This document shows, piece by piece, positions 17,714 through 26,811 of a stretch of DNA of 64,000 bases. The stretch lies in assembly GCA_016786725.1 (NCBI GenBank), contig JAEUVU010000004.1, forward strand, positions 1-64,000. Reading direction: 5' to 3'. The notes beneath the pieces were generated by a model. That model saw nothing but the letters and a program-made list of their open reading frames with translations. It did no database searches and was not told the DNA's origin. This DNA comes from Ferruginibacter sp. (GTDB taxonomy: Bacteria; Bacteroidota; Bacteroidia; Chitinophagales; Chitinophagaceae). Numbering within the stretch: position 1 is the first letter of the stretch; each line of letters starts with the position of its first letter. The position numbers and the translations under genes are program-made.

Positions 17714-18406
17714 TTAGCGACTCTCAAGAATGGATGCTTCCAGGTATTTCATCTTTTTACTGTACCAGGTTTCTTTATATCCTGCTTTTAAAAATAAATC
17801 TTTATGAAGCGGGTTTACATAAATGATGGTGATTTTTCTTGGATTGTTTTGTAAACTGCTGAAAATATTATTTACCACAGCACTCATTATTATTTCATCA
17901 AAAGGGTTGAATAAGAAAATGCAATCCACATCATCGGGTACCTCAAAATAAAAAGCATCGTTGTTGATGACCTTGTATTCAAGCTCCGGAATTTTTTGTT
18001 TGGTTACTGCCAGGTTTTCTTTTGCTGTTTCGCAAAGGCCCCGGGCAAAATCGAGGCCGGTAACTTTCTTAAAACCATGATGAGCTGCTACACATAAGGC
18101 TCTTCCTTTGCCGCAACCGATATCGAGAAAATGATTAAAAGGTTTGCTGTTTGTGGTTTGTTGTTTTTGGTAATTCAATCGTTCAAACACTTCTTCCAGC
18201 AGTGCATAGCTAACCGGCATGTAAATAGTAGCGTGTGAAATATCAATACCCTGATCTTCCAGTTTAAACAATTCATCGGCACCGGTTGTATGGATGGCGT
18301 ATTTTTTTTCGCCTTTGATCTCCTGCCTGATCATTACCCAGGCAATACGAATGTTCCAGTTGGTAAACAGGAAGTAAAAATATTTTATGTAGCTGAAGCA
18401 TCTCAT
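17714..18406 (-). CDS. Class I SAM-dependent methyltransferase
   Basis: A 230-residue Rossmann-fold methyltransferase. Motif I is FLDIGCGKGRAL at residues ~98-109, the acidic residue of motif II is in VTGLDFARG, and a motif IV-like segment is VDCIFLFNPFDE. The substrate is unknown. The ATG at 18406 overlaps the stop of recJ by four bases (ATGA), so it is probably translationally coupled and is the last gene of an ispB-recJ-methyltransferase operon. The N-terminal ~60 residues are hydrophobic and aromatic at the start but lack a clear signal peptide. Confidence 0.8.
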   Translation of the reverse strand: MRCFSYIKYFYFLFTNWNIRIAWVMIRQEIKGEKKYAIHTTGADELFKLEDQGIDISHATIYMPVSYALLEEVFERLNYQKQQTTNSKPFNHFLDIGCGKGRALCVAAHHGFKKVTGLDFARGLCETAKENLAVTKQKIPELEYKVINNDAFYFEVPDDVDCIFLFNPFDEIIMSAVVNNIFSSLQNNPRKITIIYVNPLHKDLFLKAGYKETWYSKKMKYLEASILESR

Positions 18407-20103
18407 GGTTCGCTGCTCCGCAGATCAATCACTTTTAATTGTAAGACAGTGTTACCGTTCCATTCGTTTTCATCCAAAGTAAAAACAAGATCAAATGGTT
18501 TTTTAAGCAGCTCAAATTTTGCAGCAAGATTAAAACCGATACCGGTAAAAGAAAATTTATCCTGCTTAACCACAAAGCGGATGTGCTGCTCTTTTACAAT
18601 TTTTGAGTAGCCGGTATCCTGCACATTTTTAGCAACAAAAACAGGCCGCATATTTTCCGGCCCAAATGGTTCCATCTGGCAAATGATGCTGTAAAAATTT
18701 TGCGTCAGGCTGGCAAATGTTATTTTTGTATCAATAATAATTTCCGGAATTAAAAGATGCCCAGGAATAGTTGATGCAACTGTTTCTTCAAACTTACTTG
18801 CAAATGCCTCTACCTGTTCAGGCAGCAGTGAAAGCCCTGCTGCTGCAAAATGGCCACCATAGCCCAACAGGTGCTCCCGGCAGGCATGTATGGCTTCGTA
18901 CAAATTAAAGCCCGGTACGCTCCTGGCACTGCCGGTTGCAATGCCGCCACTTTCTGTAAGCACAACAGTAGGGCGGTAATAAGTTTCTATCAGCCTGCTG
19001 GCAACAATACCAACTACGCCTTTATGCCAGTGATCTTTAAAAACTACCGTGGTTTTTTTGTTTTGAAGTTTCTTATCTGCGTTAATTATTTCCAAAGCTT
19101 CAATGGTAATGTTTGCATCAGCCTCTTTGCGGTCGGTATTATCGCTGTGCAGCATTTCTGCATATTCCAAAGCTTTATTGTAATCATCTTCAATAAATAA
19201 CTGCACAGCTTTTTTTGCATCGTCCATGCGGCCGGCTGCATTTACCCTTGGTGCAATTACAAAAACAACATTGTTGATGGATAATTTTTTTTGAATGCCA
19301 CCTAAAAAGATCAGGGCTTTTATGCCGGGATTTGGATTGCTGTTTATTTTTTCCAAACCATAATAGGCAAGTATCCTGTTCTCGCCGGTCATGGGTACAA
19401 TATCGGCTGCAATGGCGGTGGCAACCAGGTCGAGATAACAGAGATAATGCTCTCCCTCTATATTCAATTCTGTTGAAAGGGCAGTTATCAATTTAAAACC
19501 AACGCCGCATCCACAAAGTTCTTTGTAAGGATAATTACAGTCTTTTTGTTTTGGATTGAGGATGGCCACAGCCGGTGGAATTTCATCATCAGGCAGGTGG
19601 TGATCACAAACGATAAAATCAATGCCGATATCTTTTGCATAAGAGATCAGGTCAACTGATTTAATACCACAGTCTAATGAAATGATGAGGGTAAAGCCAT
19701 TTTCTCTGGCAAAATCAATTCCCATTTTGCTTACGCCATACCCTTCCCGGTACCGGTGTGGAATATAAAAATCAAGCAAGCCCGGCTCATAAATCTTGCA
19801 AAGAAATTTGTACATGCAGGCAACCGAAGTGGTGCCATCAACATCATAATCACCAAACACCAGTATCTTTTCCTTTTTTTCAAAAGCTGATAAAATACGG
19901 CTGATGGCATTATCCATATCCTTCATCAGCCAGGGATCATGCAGATCGCTTAATTGAGGACGGAAATAACTTTTGGCATCCTCAAAGGTTTCAAAGCCAC
20001 GCTGCACCAGGATGGAACACAAGGCAGGATTGATCTTCAGCAATTGATGTAAAGCTGTGGTTTTACTTTGATCTGCCTGTAATATTTTCCACCTTTTGTC
20101 CAT
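18403..20103 (-). CDS. recJ: Single-stranded-DNA-specific exonuclease RecJ
   Basis: A 566-residue 5'-3' single-strand DNA exonuclease of the DHH phosphoesterase superfamily, acting in recombinational and mismatch repair. Visible motifs are FGDYDVDGTTSVA (motif I), SLDCGI, CDHHLPDDE (DHH motif III), and a DHHA1-type region with GSARSVPGFNL and GYGGHFAAAG. The C-terminal OB-like part ends with LKVIDLR. Length is normal for RecJ. It starts one base after the ispB stop and overlaps the downstream methyltransferase, so the three genes are one transcriptional unit. Identification is firm. Confidence 0.95.
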   Translation of the reverse strand: MDKRWKILQADQSKTTALHQLLKINPALCSILVQRGFETFEDAKSYFRPQLSDLHDPWLMKDMDNAISRILSAFEKKEKILVFGDYDVDGTTSVACMYKFLCKIYEPGLLDFYIPHRYREGYGVSKMGIDFARENGFTLIISLDCGIKSVDLISYAKDIGIDFIVCDHHLPDDEIPPAVAILNPKQKDCNYPYKELCGCGVGFKLITALSTELNIEGEHYLCYLDLVATAIAADIVPMTGENRILAYYGLEKINSNPNPGIKALIFLGGIQKKLSINNVVFVIAPRVNAAGRMDDAKKAVQLFIEDDYNKALEYAEMLHSDNTDRKEADANITIEALEIINADKKLQNKKTTVVFKDHWHKGVVGIVASRLIETYYRPTVVLTESGGIATGSARSVPGFNLYEAIHACREHLLGYGGHFAAAGLSLLPEQVEAFASKFEETVASTIPGHLLIPEIIIDTKITFASLTQNFYSIICQMEPFGPENMRPVFVAKNVQDTGYSKIVKEQHIRFVVKQDKFSFTGIGFNLAAKFELLKKPFDLVFTLDENEWNGNTVLQLKVIDLRSSEP

Positions 20104-20104
20104 G

Positions 20105-21067
20105 TTAGTATTTCCTGTCGGTAGTATAGCGAACGAGTTCTTCCAACACCTGCCTTACGGGGTTTTCGGGAAAACTATTTAAAATCCCCAGTGCTTCATC
20201 ACGGTATGCGGCCATTTGTTGTGAAGCGTATTGTATTCCACCGGCTTCAACAACTGAATCAACAACAAATTTTACTTTTTGCTTGTCTTTGTTTTCATTT
20301 TTGATAATGTAAACCAGTTTTCGTTTTAAAGATGAATCAACTTTATTTAAAGTATATATCAATGGCAGGGTTAATTTTTTTTCCTTGATATCATTACCGG
20401 TTGGTTTGCCGATATCTTCTTTACCATAATCAAACAAATCGTCTTTAATTTGAAATGCAATGCCAACCTTTTCTCCAAAAAGTTTCATGGCGGCAGTTAC
20501 TTCATCGCTTTCGCTGGTGCTGTAAGCCCCGATGGCACAGGCGGATGAGAGCAGTGATGCCGTTTTATTGCGGATGATCTCAAAATAAATTCCTTCATCC
20601 AGGTTAAGCTTGCGGCTTTTTTGCAACTGCAGCAATTCTCCTTCGCTCATTTGTTTTACCGCATCTGAAAGTATGTGCAAATGCCTGAAATCATTATTGG
20701 AAGTTGCCAATAACAAACCCTTGGAAAGCAGGTAGTCGCCAACCAGCACAGCTATTTTTTTGTTCCACAAGGCATTAATGGAAAAAAAGCCCCTTCGTTC
20801 CAGTGAGTCATCAACCACATCATCGTGAACGAGAGTAGCTGTATGTAAAAGTTCAACCAGCGCTGCGGCCCGGTAGGTGCTTTCATTAATTTCTCCATGC
20901 AATTTGGCGCTTAAAAACACGAACATCGGCCTTAACTGCTTACCCTTTCTCTTTATGATATATTTCATAATCATATCCAATGAAGAAGTATCGCTTTTTA
21001 CGGCCTCCGCAAATTTTTTTTCAAACAGCTTCAGCTCGGCCCCGATTATTTTATTAATGAAATCCAT
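20105..21067 (-). CDS. ispB: Polyprenyl (octaprenyl-type) diphosphate synthase
   Basis: A 320-residue trans-isoprenyl diphosphate synthase. The first aspartate-rich motif is LVHDDVVDDSLERRG (residues ~77-91), the second is FQIKDDLFDYG (~210-220), and GKQLRPMFVFLSA is the conserved substrate-binding segment. It condenses farnesyl-type diphosphate with isopentenyl diphosphate to make the side chain of respiratory quinones (menaquinone in Bacteroidota). It is the first gene of an operon with recJ and a methyltransferase. Chain length cannot be read with certainty, so the ispB symbol reflects the usual annotation of this family. Confidence 0.88.
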   Translation of the reverse strand: MDFINKIIGAELKLFEKKFAEAVKSDTSSLDMIMKYIIKRKGKQLRPMFVFLSAKLHGEINESTYRAAALVELLHTATLVHDDVVDDSLERRGFFSINALWNKKIAVLVGDYLLSKGLLLATSNNDFRHLHILSDAVKQMSEGELLQLQKSRKLNLDEGIYFEIIRNKTASLLSSACAIGAYSTSESDEVTAAMKLFGEKVGIAFQIKDDLFDYGKEDIGKPTGNDIKEKKLTLPLIYTLNKVDSSLKRKLVYIIKNENKDKQKVKFVVDSVVEAGGIQYASQQMAAYRDEALGILNSFPENPVRQVLEELVRYTTDRKY

Positions 21068-21204
21068 ATGATAAAACCGGAAATGCAGGCCGGCATGTTA
21101 AGCATTTAAAGTATTTTACAGTAAGTGCAACGAAAGTACTAATATCTGTGTCTTGAAAATAAATTATCGTAAGAAATCAGTTAAGAGCCAAATAAATACT
21201 CAAA

Positions 21205-21212
21205 TAACTTTG
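21205..21212 (+). promoter_or_regulatory. Candidate -7 box (TAACTTTG) for the OmpA-family gene
   Basis: TAACTTTG in the divergent spacer 21068-21288 matches the Bacteroidota -7 consensus. It would give a leader of about 70 bases before the ATG at 21289. The -33 box is weak or absent. Confidence 0.4.
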
Positions 21213-21288
21213 TTAATTCAGGCTGTAAGTGATATTTTTGCTGTAATATTATTAAATACGTATTCCAAATTTTCTTAATTAACAAATT

Positions 21289-22968
21289 ATGCTAAGCAAA
21301 ACTTTCAAGTTCTTATTCGGGATATTATTCCTGCTGATTGCAACTACTGTGGATGCACAGGTTGGCGGGGCAGGGAGTGTCTATGATTCTTCGGTAATAT
21401 CCAAGAAAAGAATGAACCAGCAAAACCGATTCTGGGAGGGGTCTTACAATTTCCCGGCTAAACCACGCAATATGTGGGAGATAGGAGCTTCAATCGGTAT
21501 GTTCACAATAAGCAGTGATGTATCAGTTACCCCCTTTACTTTCCCCAATTTTGAAGCTCATATACGCAAAGCCTTTGGCTATGTGTTCTCTCTGCGTCTT
21601 CAATATTTAAATGCAAAGGGACAGGGGCTGAATTATAATGAGGCTCAGAATTTTCTTAAAAATCCGGCCTGGAACCGTAATCTGCCTGTAGGTCAGGCTT
21701 ATTTTGCACCAGATGCGCTCAAAAATGCATCTACCACAGGGCTTACTGTTTTTACAGATAATATGGGTAACGAGTCAAATGTTCCCAATGTGATCTATTA
21801 CAATTATCAAACACGTCTGCAGGATCTTGGTTTACAGGGTATTGTAACATTAAATAATATTCGTTTTCATAAGCAGAAAACCGGTATTGTATTGTACGGT
21901 GGCCTTGGTATTGGTGTAACAGCTTTTGAAACCAAAGTAAATGCACTGGATGAGGCAGGTAATAACTATTCAAACCTGTATAATGCCGTATTTACAAAAT
22001 TCGGATCGGGTACGTATAAAAAACGTAAAGATATTTTAAAAGACCTGAAAGCAGGGATGGATAAAACCTACGAAACCGAAGCAGACAATGAAAGATCACG
22101 CAGGCCTGTTTGGGGCAATAATACTTTAAAGCCTTCAGGAACAGTTTTGGCAGGCGTTGCCATTAAACTGGGCAAAAGGGTAAACCTGGCTATTGAAGAC
22201 AGGCTCACCTTTGTTAAAACAGATCTGTTAGATGGCCAGCGTTGGCAGGAACATGCCTGGGGTGATGCGGCTTTAACCCGTGACTTTGATTCTTACAACT
22301 ACCTTTCTCTTGGTTTTAATGTAAACCTTGGCGGCAGGGCTGTTGAACCACTCTGGTGGATCAATCCATTGGATTATGCTTACGACGAGTTAAGAAACCA
22401 CCGCAATGTTAAAATACCTAAGAACGATTGCTTAGATGGTGATGGTGATGGTGTTTGCGATCATTTAGACAGGGAACCAAATACACCTGCAGGTTGCCCT
22501 GTTGATACACACGGGGTAACGCTGGATACTGATGGTGATGGTGTTCCTGATTGTAAGGATAAACAAAAGATCACTCCTACCGAATGCCAGCCTGTTAATG
22601 CTGATGGCGTAGGTAAATGCCCTGATCCTGAATGCTGCAAAAACCCTGTTGTAGTAGATCCTCCAAAAGTATGTCCATGCGATTACCCAACATTGATCTA
22701 TAAAGGCAATACAACCGGTTTATCAAACGATAACAGGAATATGCTTGCCAAGGTTGCTGAAAAGCTGAGGGCTAATCCAACATGTACCATTACGATCAAT
22801 GGTTACCCTGAAACCTCGAAGGCATCTCAGGCTAACTGCCAGAAGAGGTTAGAAACTATTAAAATTTACCTGATAGAAAAAGAAAATATCAGCGCAGACA
22901 GAGTAGTTACCAGTTGCGAAGGAATTGCCGCTGGTGACAAAAATTCTGTAGATATCAAGTGTAATTAA
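21289..22968 (+). CDS. OmpA-family outer-membrane protein with thrombospondin type 3 repeats
   Basis: A 559-residue outer-membrane protein with a signal peptide (ending TTVDAQ). Residues ~60-360 look like a beta-barrel, including SLRLQYLNAKGQGLNYNEAQ and aromatic strand ends. Residues ~380-425 carry calcium-binding thrombospondin type 3 repeats (DGDGDGVCDHLD, DTDGDGVPDCKD). A cysteine-rich linker (PDPECCKNP, VCPCDYP) leads to an OmpA-like domain (~465-559), probably peptidoglycan-associated, in which the usual NxxLSxxRA motif is degenerate (SQANCQKRLETIKIYL). It is probably structural, linking outer membrane and cell wall. It is monocistronic with a strong terminator. Confidence 0.82.
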   Translation: MLSKTFKFLFGILFLLIATTVDAQVGGAGSVYDSSVISKKRMNQQNRFWEGSYNFPAKPRNMWEIGASIGMFTISSDVSVTPFTFPNFEAHIRKAFGYVFSLRLQYLNAKGQGLNYNEAQNFLKNPAWNRNLPVGQAYFAPDALKNASTTGLTVFTDNMGNESNVPNVIYYNYQTRLQDLGLQGIVTLNNIRFHKQKTGIVLYGGLGIGVTAFETKVNALDEAGNNYSNLYNAVFTKFGSGTYKKRKDILKDLKAGMDKTYETEADNERSRRPVWGNNTLKPSGTVLAGVAIKLGKRVNLAIEDRLTFVKTDLLDGQRWQEHAWGDAALTRDFDSYNYLSLGFNVNLGGRAVEPLWWINPLDYAYDELRNHRNVKIPKNDCLDGDGDGVCDHLDREPNTPAGCPVDTHGVTLDTDGDGVPDCKDKQKITPTECQPVNADGVGKCPDPECCKNPVVVDPPKVCPCDYPTLIYKGNTTGLSNDNRNMLAKVAEKLRANPTCTITINGYPETSKASQANCQKRLETIKIYLIEKENISADRVVTSCEGIAAGDKNSVDIKCN

Positions 22969-22989
22969 TAAGACTGATAGTATATATAC

Positions 22990-23020
22990 AGCCCCCGGTT
23001 TACCGGGGGCTGTTTTTTTT
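22990..23020 (+). terminator. Strong terminator after the OmpA-family gene
   Basis: GCCCCCGG (22991-22998) and CCGGGGGC (23003-23010) form a GC-rich stem with a TTTA loop, followed by TGTTTTTTTT. This is a textbook intrinsic terminator and isolates the bamD operon downstream. Confidence 0.92.
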
Positions 23021-23119
23021 ATCGAAATAGCTCTTTATCAAATCATTAACGCCCCTTTTTTGACAAAACGGATATTTAAAGGCATTTTTGAGTTATTTAC
23101 GTTAATTTTGCAATCCTTT

Positions 23120-23953
23120 ATGATGAGATTATTTAAGCTTTTTGTGGCATCTGCATTTTTACTGATACTTGTATCATCCTGCAATAAGTATAATAAAGTG
23201 ATGAAGAGCAAGGATTATGAATACAAGTTAAAAATGGCAGACGAGTATTTCAGTAAAGGCAAATACAAAGTTGCACAGGAACTGTATGAAGAGCTTTTCC
23301 CGGTATTTAAGGGAACACTTAAGTTTGAAGAGCTGTATTATAAAGATGCTTACTGTTTTTATTATATGAAGCAGTATGCTGATGCTGAAAGTTTATTTAA
23401 GGGCTTTTTAGAAGTTTTTCCAAACAGTGAAAAAGCAGAGGAAGTTGATTATATGCGGTCTTTTTGTTTTTACAAACAATCGCCCAAACTGGAACTGGAG
23501 CAGGTAAATACGGTAAAAGCAATGGGAATGATGCAGACCTTTATTAATACGCATCCTGGTTCGGCAAGAAATAAAGAGGCTACTGAAATTATTGATAAAT
23601 GCAGGGCTAAACTGGAACAGAAAGAATACAGGGCTGCTGAACTGTATTACAATATGTCTCAATACCGTGCCGCTGCACTTGCGTTTGCCAATTTAACCAA
23701 TAACTACCCTGAATCTGTGAAAGGGGAGGAGTATAAATTAAAAACAGTAAAAGCATATTACCGGTTTGCAAAAATGAGCTATGAGGATAAGCAGATAGAA
23801 CGTTATGAAAAAGTGATCACCGAATACCAGGATTTTGTAGACCGATACCCCGACAGTAAATTATTGAAAGAAGCAGAAAGCATCAGCAAACAAAGTGAAA
23901 ATAACATTAAAGCTATAAAATATGAGCAAACTCAGACGGCAGCTAAGCGCTAA
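23120..23953 (+). CDS. bamD: Outer-membrane protein assembly factor BamD
   Basis: A 277-residue lipoprotein component of the BAM complex, which inserts beta-barrel proteins into the outer membrane. The lipobox is LILVSSC at residues ~16-22. It is followed by TPR-like repeats typical of BamD (KMADEYFSKGKYKVAQELYE, YADAESLFKGFLEVFP, YRAAALAFANL, FVDRYPDSKLLKEAE). The start at 23120 (or the ATG directly after it) was chosen to place the signal peptide at the N-terminus; a longer non-ATG frame exists upstream. It overlaps rpoZ by 32 bases, a conserved pairing in Bacteroidota. Confidence 0.92.
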   Translation: MMRLFKLFVASAFLLILVSSCNKYNKVMKSKDYEYKLKMADEYFSKGKYKVAQELYEELFPVFKGTLKFEELYYKDAYCFYYMKQYADAESLFKGFLEVFPNSEKAEEVDYMRSFCFYKQSPKLELEQVNTVKAMGMMQTFINTHPGSARNKEATEIIDKCRAKLEQKEYRAAELYYNMSQYRAAALAFANLTNNYPESVKGEEYKLKTVKAYYRFAKMSYEDKQIERYEKVITEYQDFVDRYPDSKLLKEAESISKQSENNIKAIKYEQTQTAAKR

Positions 23954-24263
23954 CACCAGCAGCGTTGTAGAACCCAAAAAACTATCCGATATCAAGGAAA
24001 AAACAGGTAATGTGTATGAATCTATTGCCATCATAGCCAAAAGGGCAAACCAGATAAACATTACTTTAAAAGAAGAACTGCATAACAAACTGGAAGAATT
24101 TGCAAGCCATACCGATAGCCTGGAAGAAATTCATGAAAACAAAGAACAGATAGAGATATCGAAAGCTTATGAGCGTATGCCAAACCCGGCGCTGCTTGCT
24201 ACACAGGAATTTATGGAAGACAAAGTGTATTTCCGTAAAAATGATGAAGACCTGTTCAGTTAA
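23922..24263 (+). CDS. rpoZ: DNA-directed RNA polymerase omega subunit family protein
   Basis: A 113-residue protein of the Bacteroidota RpoZ type. The omega core is visible in TGNVYESIAIIAKRANQI (residues ~28-45), where an alpha-helix with the conserved arginine and Q/N pack on the beta' subunit. It then has the lineage-specific C-terminal extension (NPALLATQEFMEDKVYF). It helps assemble RNA polymerase and may mediate (p)ppGpp effects. Its start lies inside the end of bamD, implying coupled translation, and a terminator-like hairpin follows 37 bases after its stop. Confidence 0.9.
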   Translation: MSKLRRQLSANTSSVVEPKKLSDIKEKTGNVYESIAIIAKRANQINITLKEELHNKLEEFASHTDSLEEIHENKEQIEISKAYERMPNPALLATQEFMEDKVYFRKNDEDLFS

Positions 24264-24300
24264 TTTAGCACCTTATTTAATTAAGAAGTCATAATTTTAA

Positions 24301-24336
24301 CCCCACGATCATTAAAAATTTTTGTGGGGCTTTTTT
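24301..24336 (+). terminator. Terminator-like hairpin abutting the coaBC start codon
   Basis: CCCCAC (24301-24306) pairs with GTGGGG (24324-24329) and is followed by C and six T bases. The A of the coaBC ATG at 24337 comes directly after the last T. It would end the bamD-rpoZ transcript, or attenuate read-through into coaBC, whose start codon would otherwise have almost no leader. Confidence 0.65.
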
Positions 24337-25536
24337 ATGTTGAAAAATAAAAAGATCTTATTGGGTGTTACCGGCAGCATCGCAGCGTATAAAGCCGCTG
24401 TTTTAACCCGTTTACTGGTTAAAGCCGGTGCCGAAGTAAAGATCGTGATGACATCTGCTGCCAAAGATTTTGTAACCCCCCTTTCCCTGTCAACCCTTTC
24501 AAAAAATCCGGCATTACTGGATCTTAGCGAAAACGATTCCTGGGTCAATCATGTAATGCTTGGCCGTTGGGCCGATGTAATGCTGATTGCTCCGTTGAGC
24601 TGTAATACATTGGCCAAAATGGCAACCGGACTCTGCGATAATTTACTGATGGCCGTTTACCTTTCGGCAACCTGCCCGGTAGTGGTTGCACCGGCAATGG
24701 ATGAAGATATGTGGCATCATGGCACTACTAAAAAAAATTTAGATACCTTAAAAGGTTTCGGCAATCACATCATTCCTGCAGAACATGGCGAACTTGCCAG
24801 TGGCCTTACCGGAGAAGGAAGAATGGCTGAGCCTGAAACGGTCATCAATTGGCTTAACGATTTTTTTTTTAAAGAAAAAGAACTGACGGGCAAAAAAATA
24901 CTGATAACCGCAGGCCCCACTTATGAGCAGATAGATCCGGTACGATTTATAGGTAATCATTCTTCCGGCAAAATGGGCGTAGCTATAGCCGAGGAAATGC
25001 AAAAACGTGGTGGCGAAGTTATATTGGTATTAGGTCCATCCGGTATTAAAGTAAAAGGAGGTATCAAAACCACTCATGTTACATCAGCTGCCGATATGTG
25101 CAAGGCCTGTGAAAAAATTTTTCCGGAAGTTGATATAGCCATCATGAGTGCAGCTGTTGCTGATTACACACCGGCACAGGTTGCCAAAGAAAAAATAAAG
25201 AAAACTGAAAATGACCTTACCTTACCCTTAACCAAAACAAAAGATATTTTAAAAACATTGGGAGGGCTCAAAAAAAACGGCCAGGTGGTAGTGGGCTTTG
25301 CTCTGGAAACAAATAACGAAAAAGAGAATGCCTTACAAAAGCTGCAGTCAAAAAATGCCGATATGATCGTCCTCAATTCCCTGCAGGATGCCGGTGCCGG
25401 TTTTGGGCACGATACTAACAAAATCACTATTTTTGATAAAACAGGTAATGCGTATCCTTTCGAAGTAAAATCAAAAAAAGAAGTTGCTGAGGATATTGTA
25501 AATACCATCATTCAACAATTTTATGCGAAAAATTAA
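24337..25536 (+). CDS. coaBC: Bifunctional phosphopantothenoylcysteine decarboxylase / phosphopantothenate-cysteine ligase CoaBC
   Basis: A 399-residue fusion enzyme for two steps of coenzyme A synthesis. The N-terminal flavoprotein domain has GVTGSIAAYKA (residues ~9-19), the catalytic histidine region SWVNHVMLG, APLSCNTLAKMATG and PAMDEDMW. The C-terminal CoaB domain begins near ILITAGPTYEQIDPVRFIGN and contains SSGKMGVAIAEE and MSAAVADYTP. The ATG at 24337 was chosen over an upstream TTG because the latter lies within the terminator hairpin. It overlaps porD by 14 bases. Identification is firm. Confidence 0.96.
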   Translation: MLKNKKILLGVTGSIAAYKAAVLTRLLVKAGAEVKIVMTSAAKDFVTPLSLSTLSKNPALLDLSENDSWVNHVMLGRWADVMLIAPLSCNTLAKMATGLCDNLLMAVYLSATCPVVVAPAMDEDMWHHGTTKKNLDTLKGFGNHIIPAEHGELASGLTGEGRMAEPETVINWLNDFFFKEKELTGKKILITAGPTYEQIDPVRFIGNHSSGKMGVAIAEEMQKRGGEVILVLGPSGIKVKGGIKTTHVTSAADMCKACEKIFPEVDIAIMSAAVADYTPAQVAKEKIKKTENDLTLPLTKTKDILKTLGGLKKNGQVVVGFALETNNEKENALQKLQSKNADMIVLNSLQDAGAGFGHDTNKITIFDKTGNAYPFEVKSKKEVAEDIVNTIIQQFYAKN

Positions 25537-26440
25537 TTTACTGATTATTGTTGTACTGGCTTTTAAAATTTCCACCGCACAGGAACTGAAGGCCAATATA
25601 ACCGTACTGAGCAATCAGGTAGGCAATAATGTAAACCAGAATGTATTCCGCACTTTGCAAACTGCACTTAATACGTTTTTAAATACCCGTAAATGGACCT
25701 CTGATAATTTTGCACCAAACGAACGCATTGAATGCAATTTTTTACTGCAACTGCAATCAACCGCCGATCTGAATGTTTACAATGCATCACTTACGGTACA
25801 GGCGGCCAGGCCTGTTTTCAATACTTCTTACCTTTCTCCCATAATTAATTTTAAAGACGACAATATTATTTTTAAATATATTGAATTCCAGGTGATGGAG
25901 TTTAATGAGAACAGGGTTTCCGGTTCAGATGCACTGGCTTCTAACCTAACAGCCGTGATTGCCTATTATGCCTATATGGTACTTGGTTTTGATTATGCAT
26001 CTTTTTCACCAAGGGGTGGCGACCTGTATTTTGCAAAGGCACAAAATATTGTAAACAATGCACCGGATGGCAGGGGTATTTCCGGCTGGAAAGCTTTTGA
26101 CAGTCAGCGTAACCGCTACTGGCTGGTAGAAAATATGATGAACAGCCGTTACACCATCATGCATGACGTGTACTATAATTACTACCGGCTGGGTATGGAT
26201 AAATTATATGAAGATGAAAACTCAGCAAGAGCAGAAGTAATGAATGTATTGAACCTGCTCAATAATTTTATCAATGATAATCCCAATAAAATGATCAGTC
26301 AGTTTTTCTTTCAGGGAAAAGCAACAGAACTGATAAAGATATTTGCAAAAGCGCCGCCGCAGGATAAAGCCAGGGCTTCAGAAATGCTGCAGCGGCTTGA
26401 TATAACCAATGCAGCCAGGTATAAAGATGAATTGAAATGA
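25523..26440 (+). CDS. porD: Type IX secretion system protein PorD (DUF4835)
   Basis: A 305-residue exported protein with a signal peptide (residues 1-19, ending ISTAQ). It matches the DUF4835/PorD family, with a conserved N-terminal pattern (LSNQVGNNVNQNVFRTLQTA), the middle FSPRGGDLYFAKAQNIVNNA, and a C-terminal Q-FFQGKATELIKIF segment. PorD is a periplasmic factor of the type IX secretion system, which exports proteins with the C-terminal sorting domains seen at 1232-4675 and 10119-14273. It overlaps the end of coaBC by 14 bases and the next lipoprotein gene by 4. In many relatives recN follows; here it does not. Confidence 0.85.
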   Translation: MRKINLLIIVVLAFKISTAQELKANITVLSNQVGNNVNQNVFRTLQTALNTFLNTRKWTSDNFAPNERIECNFLLQLQSTADLNVYNASLTVQAARPVFNTSYLSPIINFKDDNIIFKYIEFQVMEFNENRVSGSDALASNLTAVIAYYAYMVLGFDYASFSPRGGDLYFAKAQNIVNNAPDGRGISGWKAFDSQRNRYWLVENMMNSRYTIMHDVYYNYYRLGMDKLYEDENSARAEVMNVLNLLNNFINDNPNKMISQFFFQGKATELIKIFAKAPPQDKARASEMLQRLDITNAARYKDELK

Positions 26441-26811
26441 GGATTATAAGTATTTTGCTGGCAGCGCTGTATTTACTAAGTTCCTGCGGAAACAGCGATA
26501 AAGCGCCCACTGGTCTTTTAAAGCCCGAAAAAATGCAGGCCGTTTTGTGGGATGTGATAAAGGCAGATGTATTTACAACCAATTTTATAAAAAAAGATTC
26601 TTTAAAAAACGCGGAGGCAGAAAATTTAAAATTGCAGCAGCAGATTTTTGCAATACATAAAACAACAAAAGCAGATTTCTACAGCAGTTATGAATATTAC
26701 AGGCAAAATACTGCCGCATTTAAAAAAATAGTTGACAGCATGATAGCGCAGGCAGAAAGAAACAAAAATGTTAAACCACAGCTGAATACCCAGGTAAAAG
26801 CATATGAATAA
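26437..26811 (+). CDS. DUF4296 lipoprotein
   Basis: A 124-residue lipoprotein. The lipobox is LYLLSSC at residues ~12-18. The body fits DUF4296, with [18 protein letters not shown], then [18 protein letters not shown] and a helical C-terminus. The function of the family is unknown; members are periplasmic-facing small lipoproteins found in Bacteroidota. The start overlaps the porD stop by four bases and the end overlaps the CoA-transferase A gene by eight, so it is tightly placed in an operon running from coaBC to the CoA-transferase. Confidence 0.82.
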   Translation: MRIISILLAALYLLSSCGNSDKAPTGLLKPEKMQAVLWDVIKADVFTTNFIKKDSLKNAEAENLKLQQQIFAIHKTTKADFYSSYEYYRQNTAAFKKIVDSMIAQAERNKNVKPQLNTQVKAYE

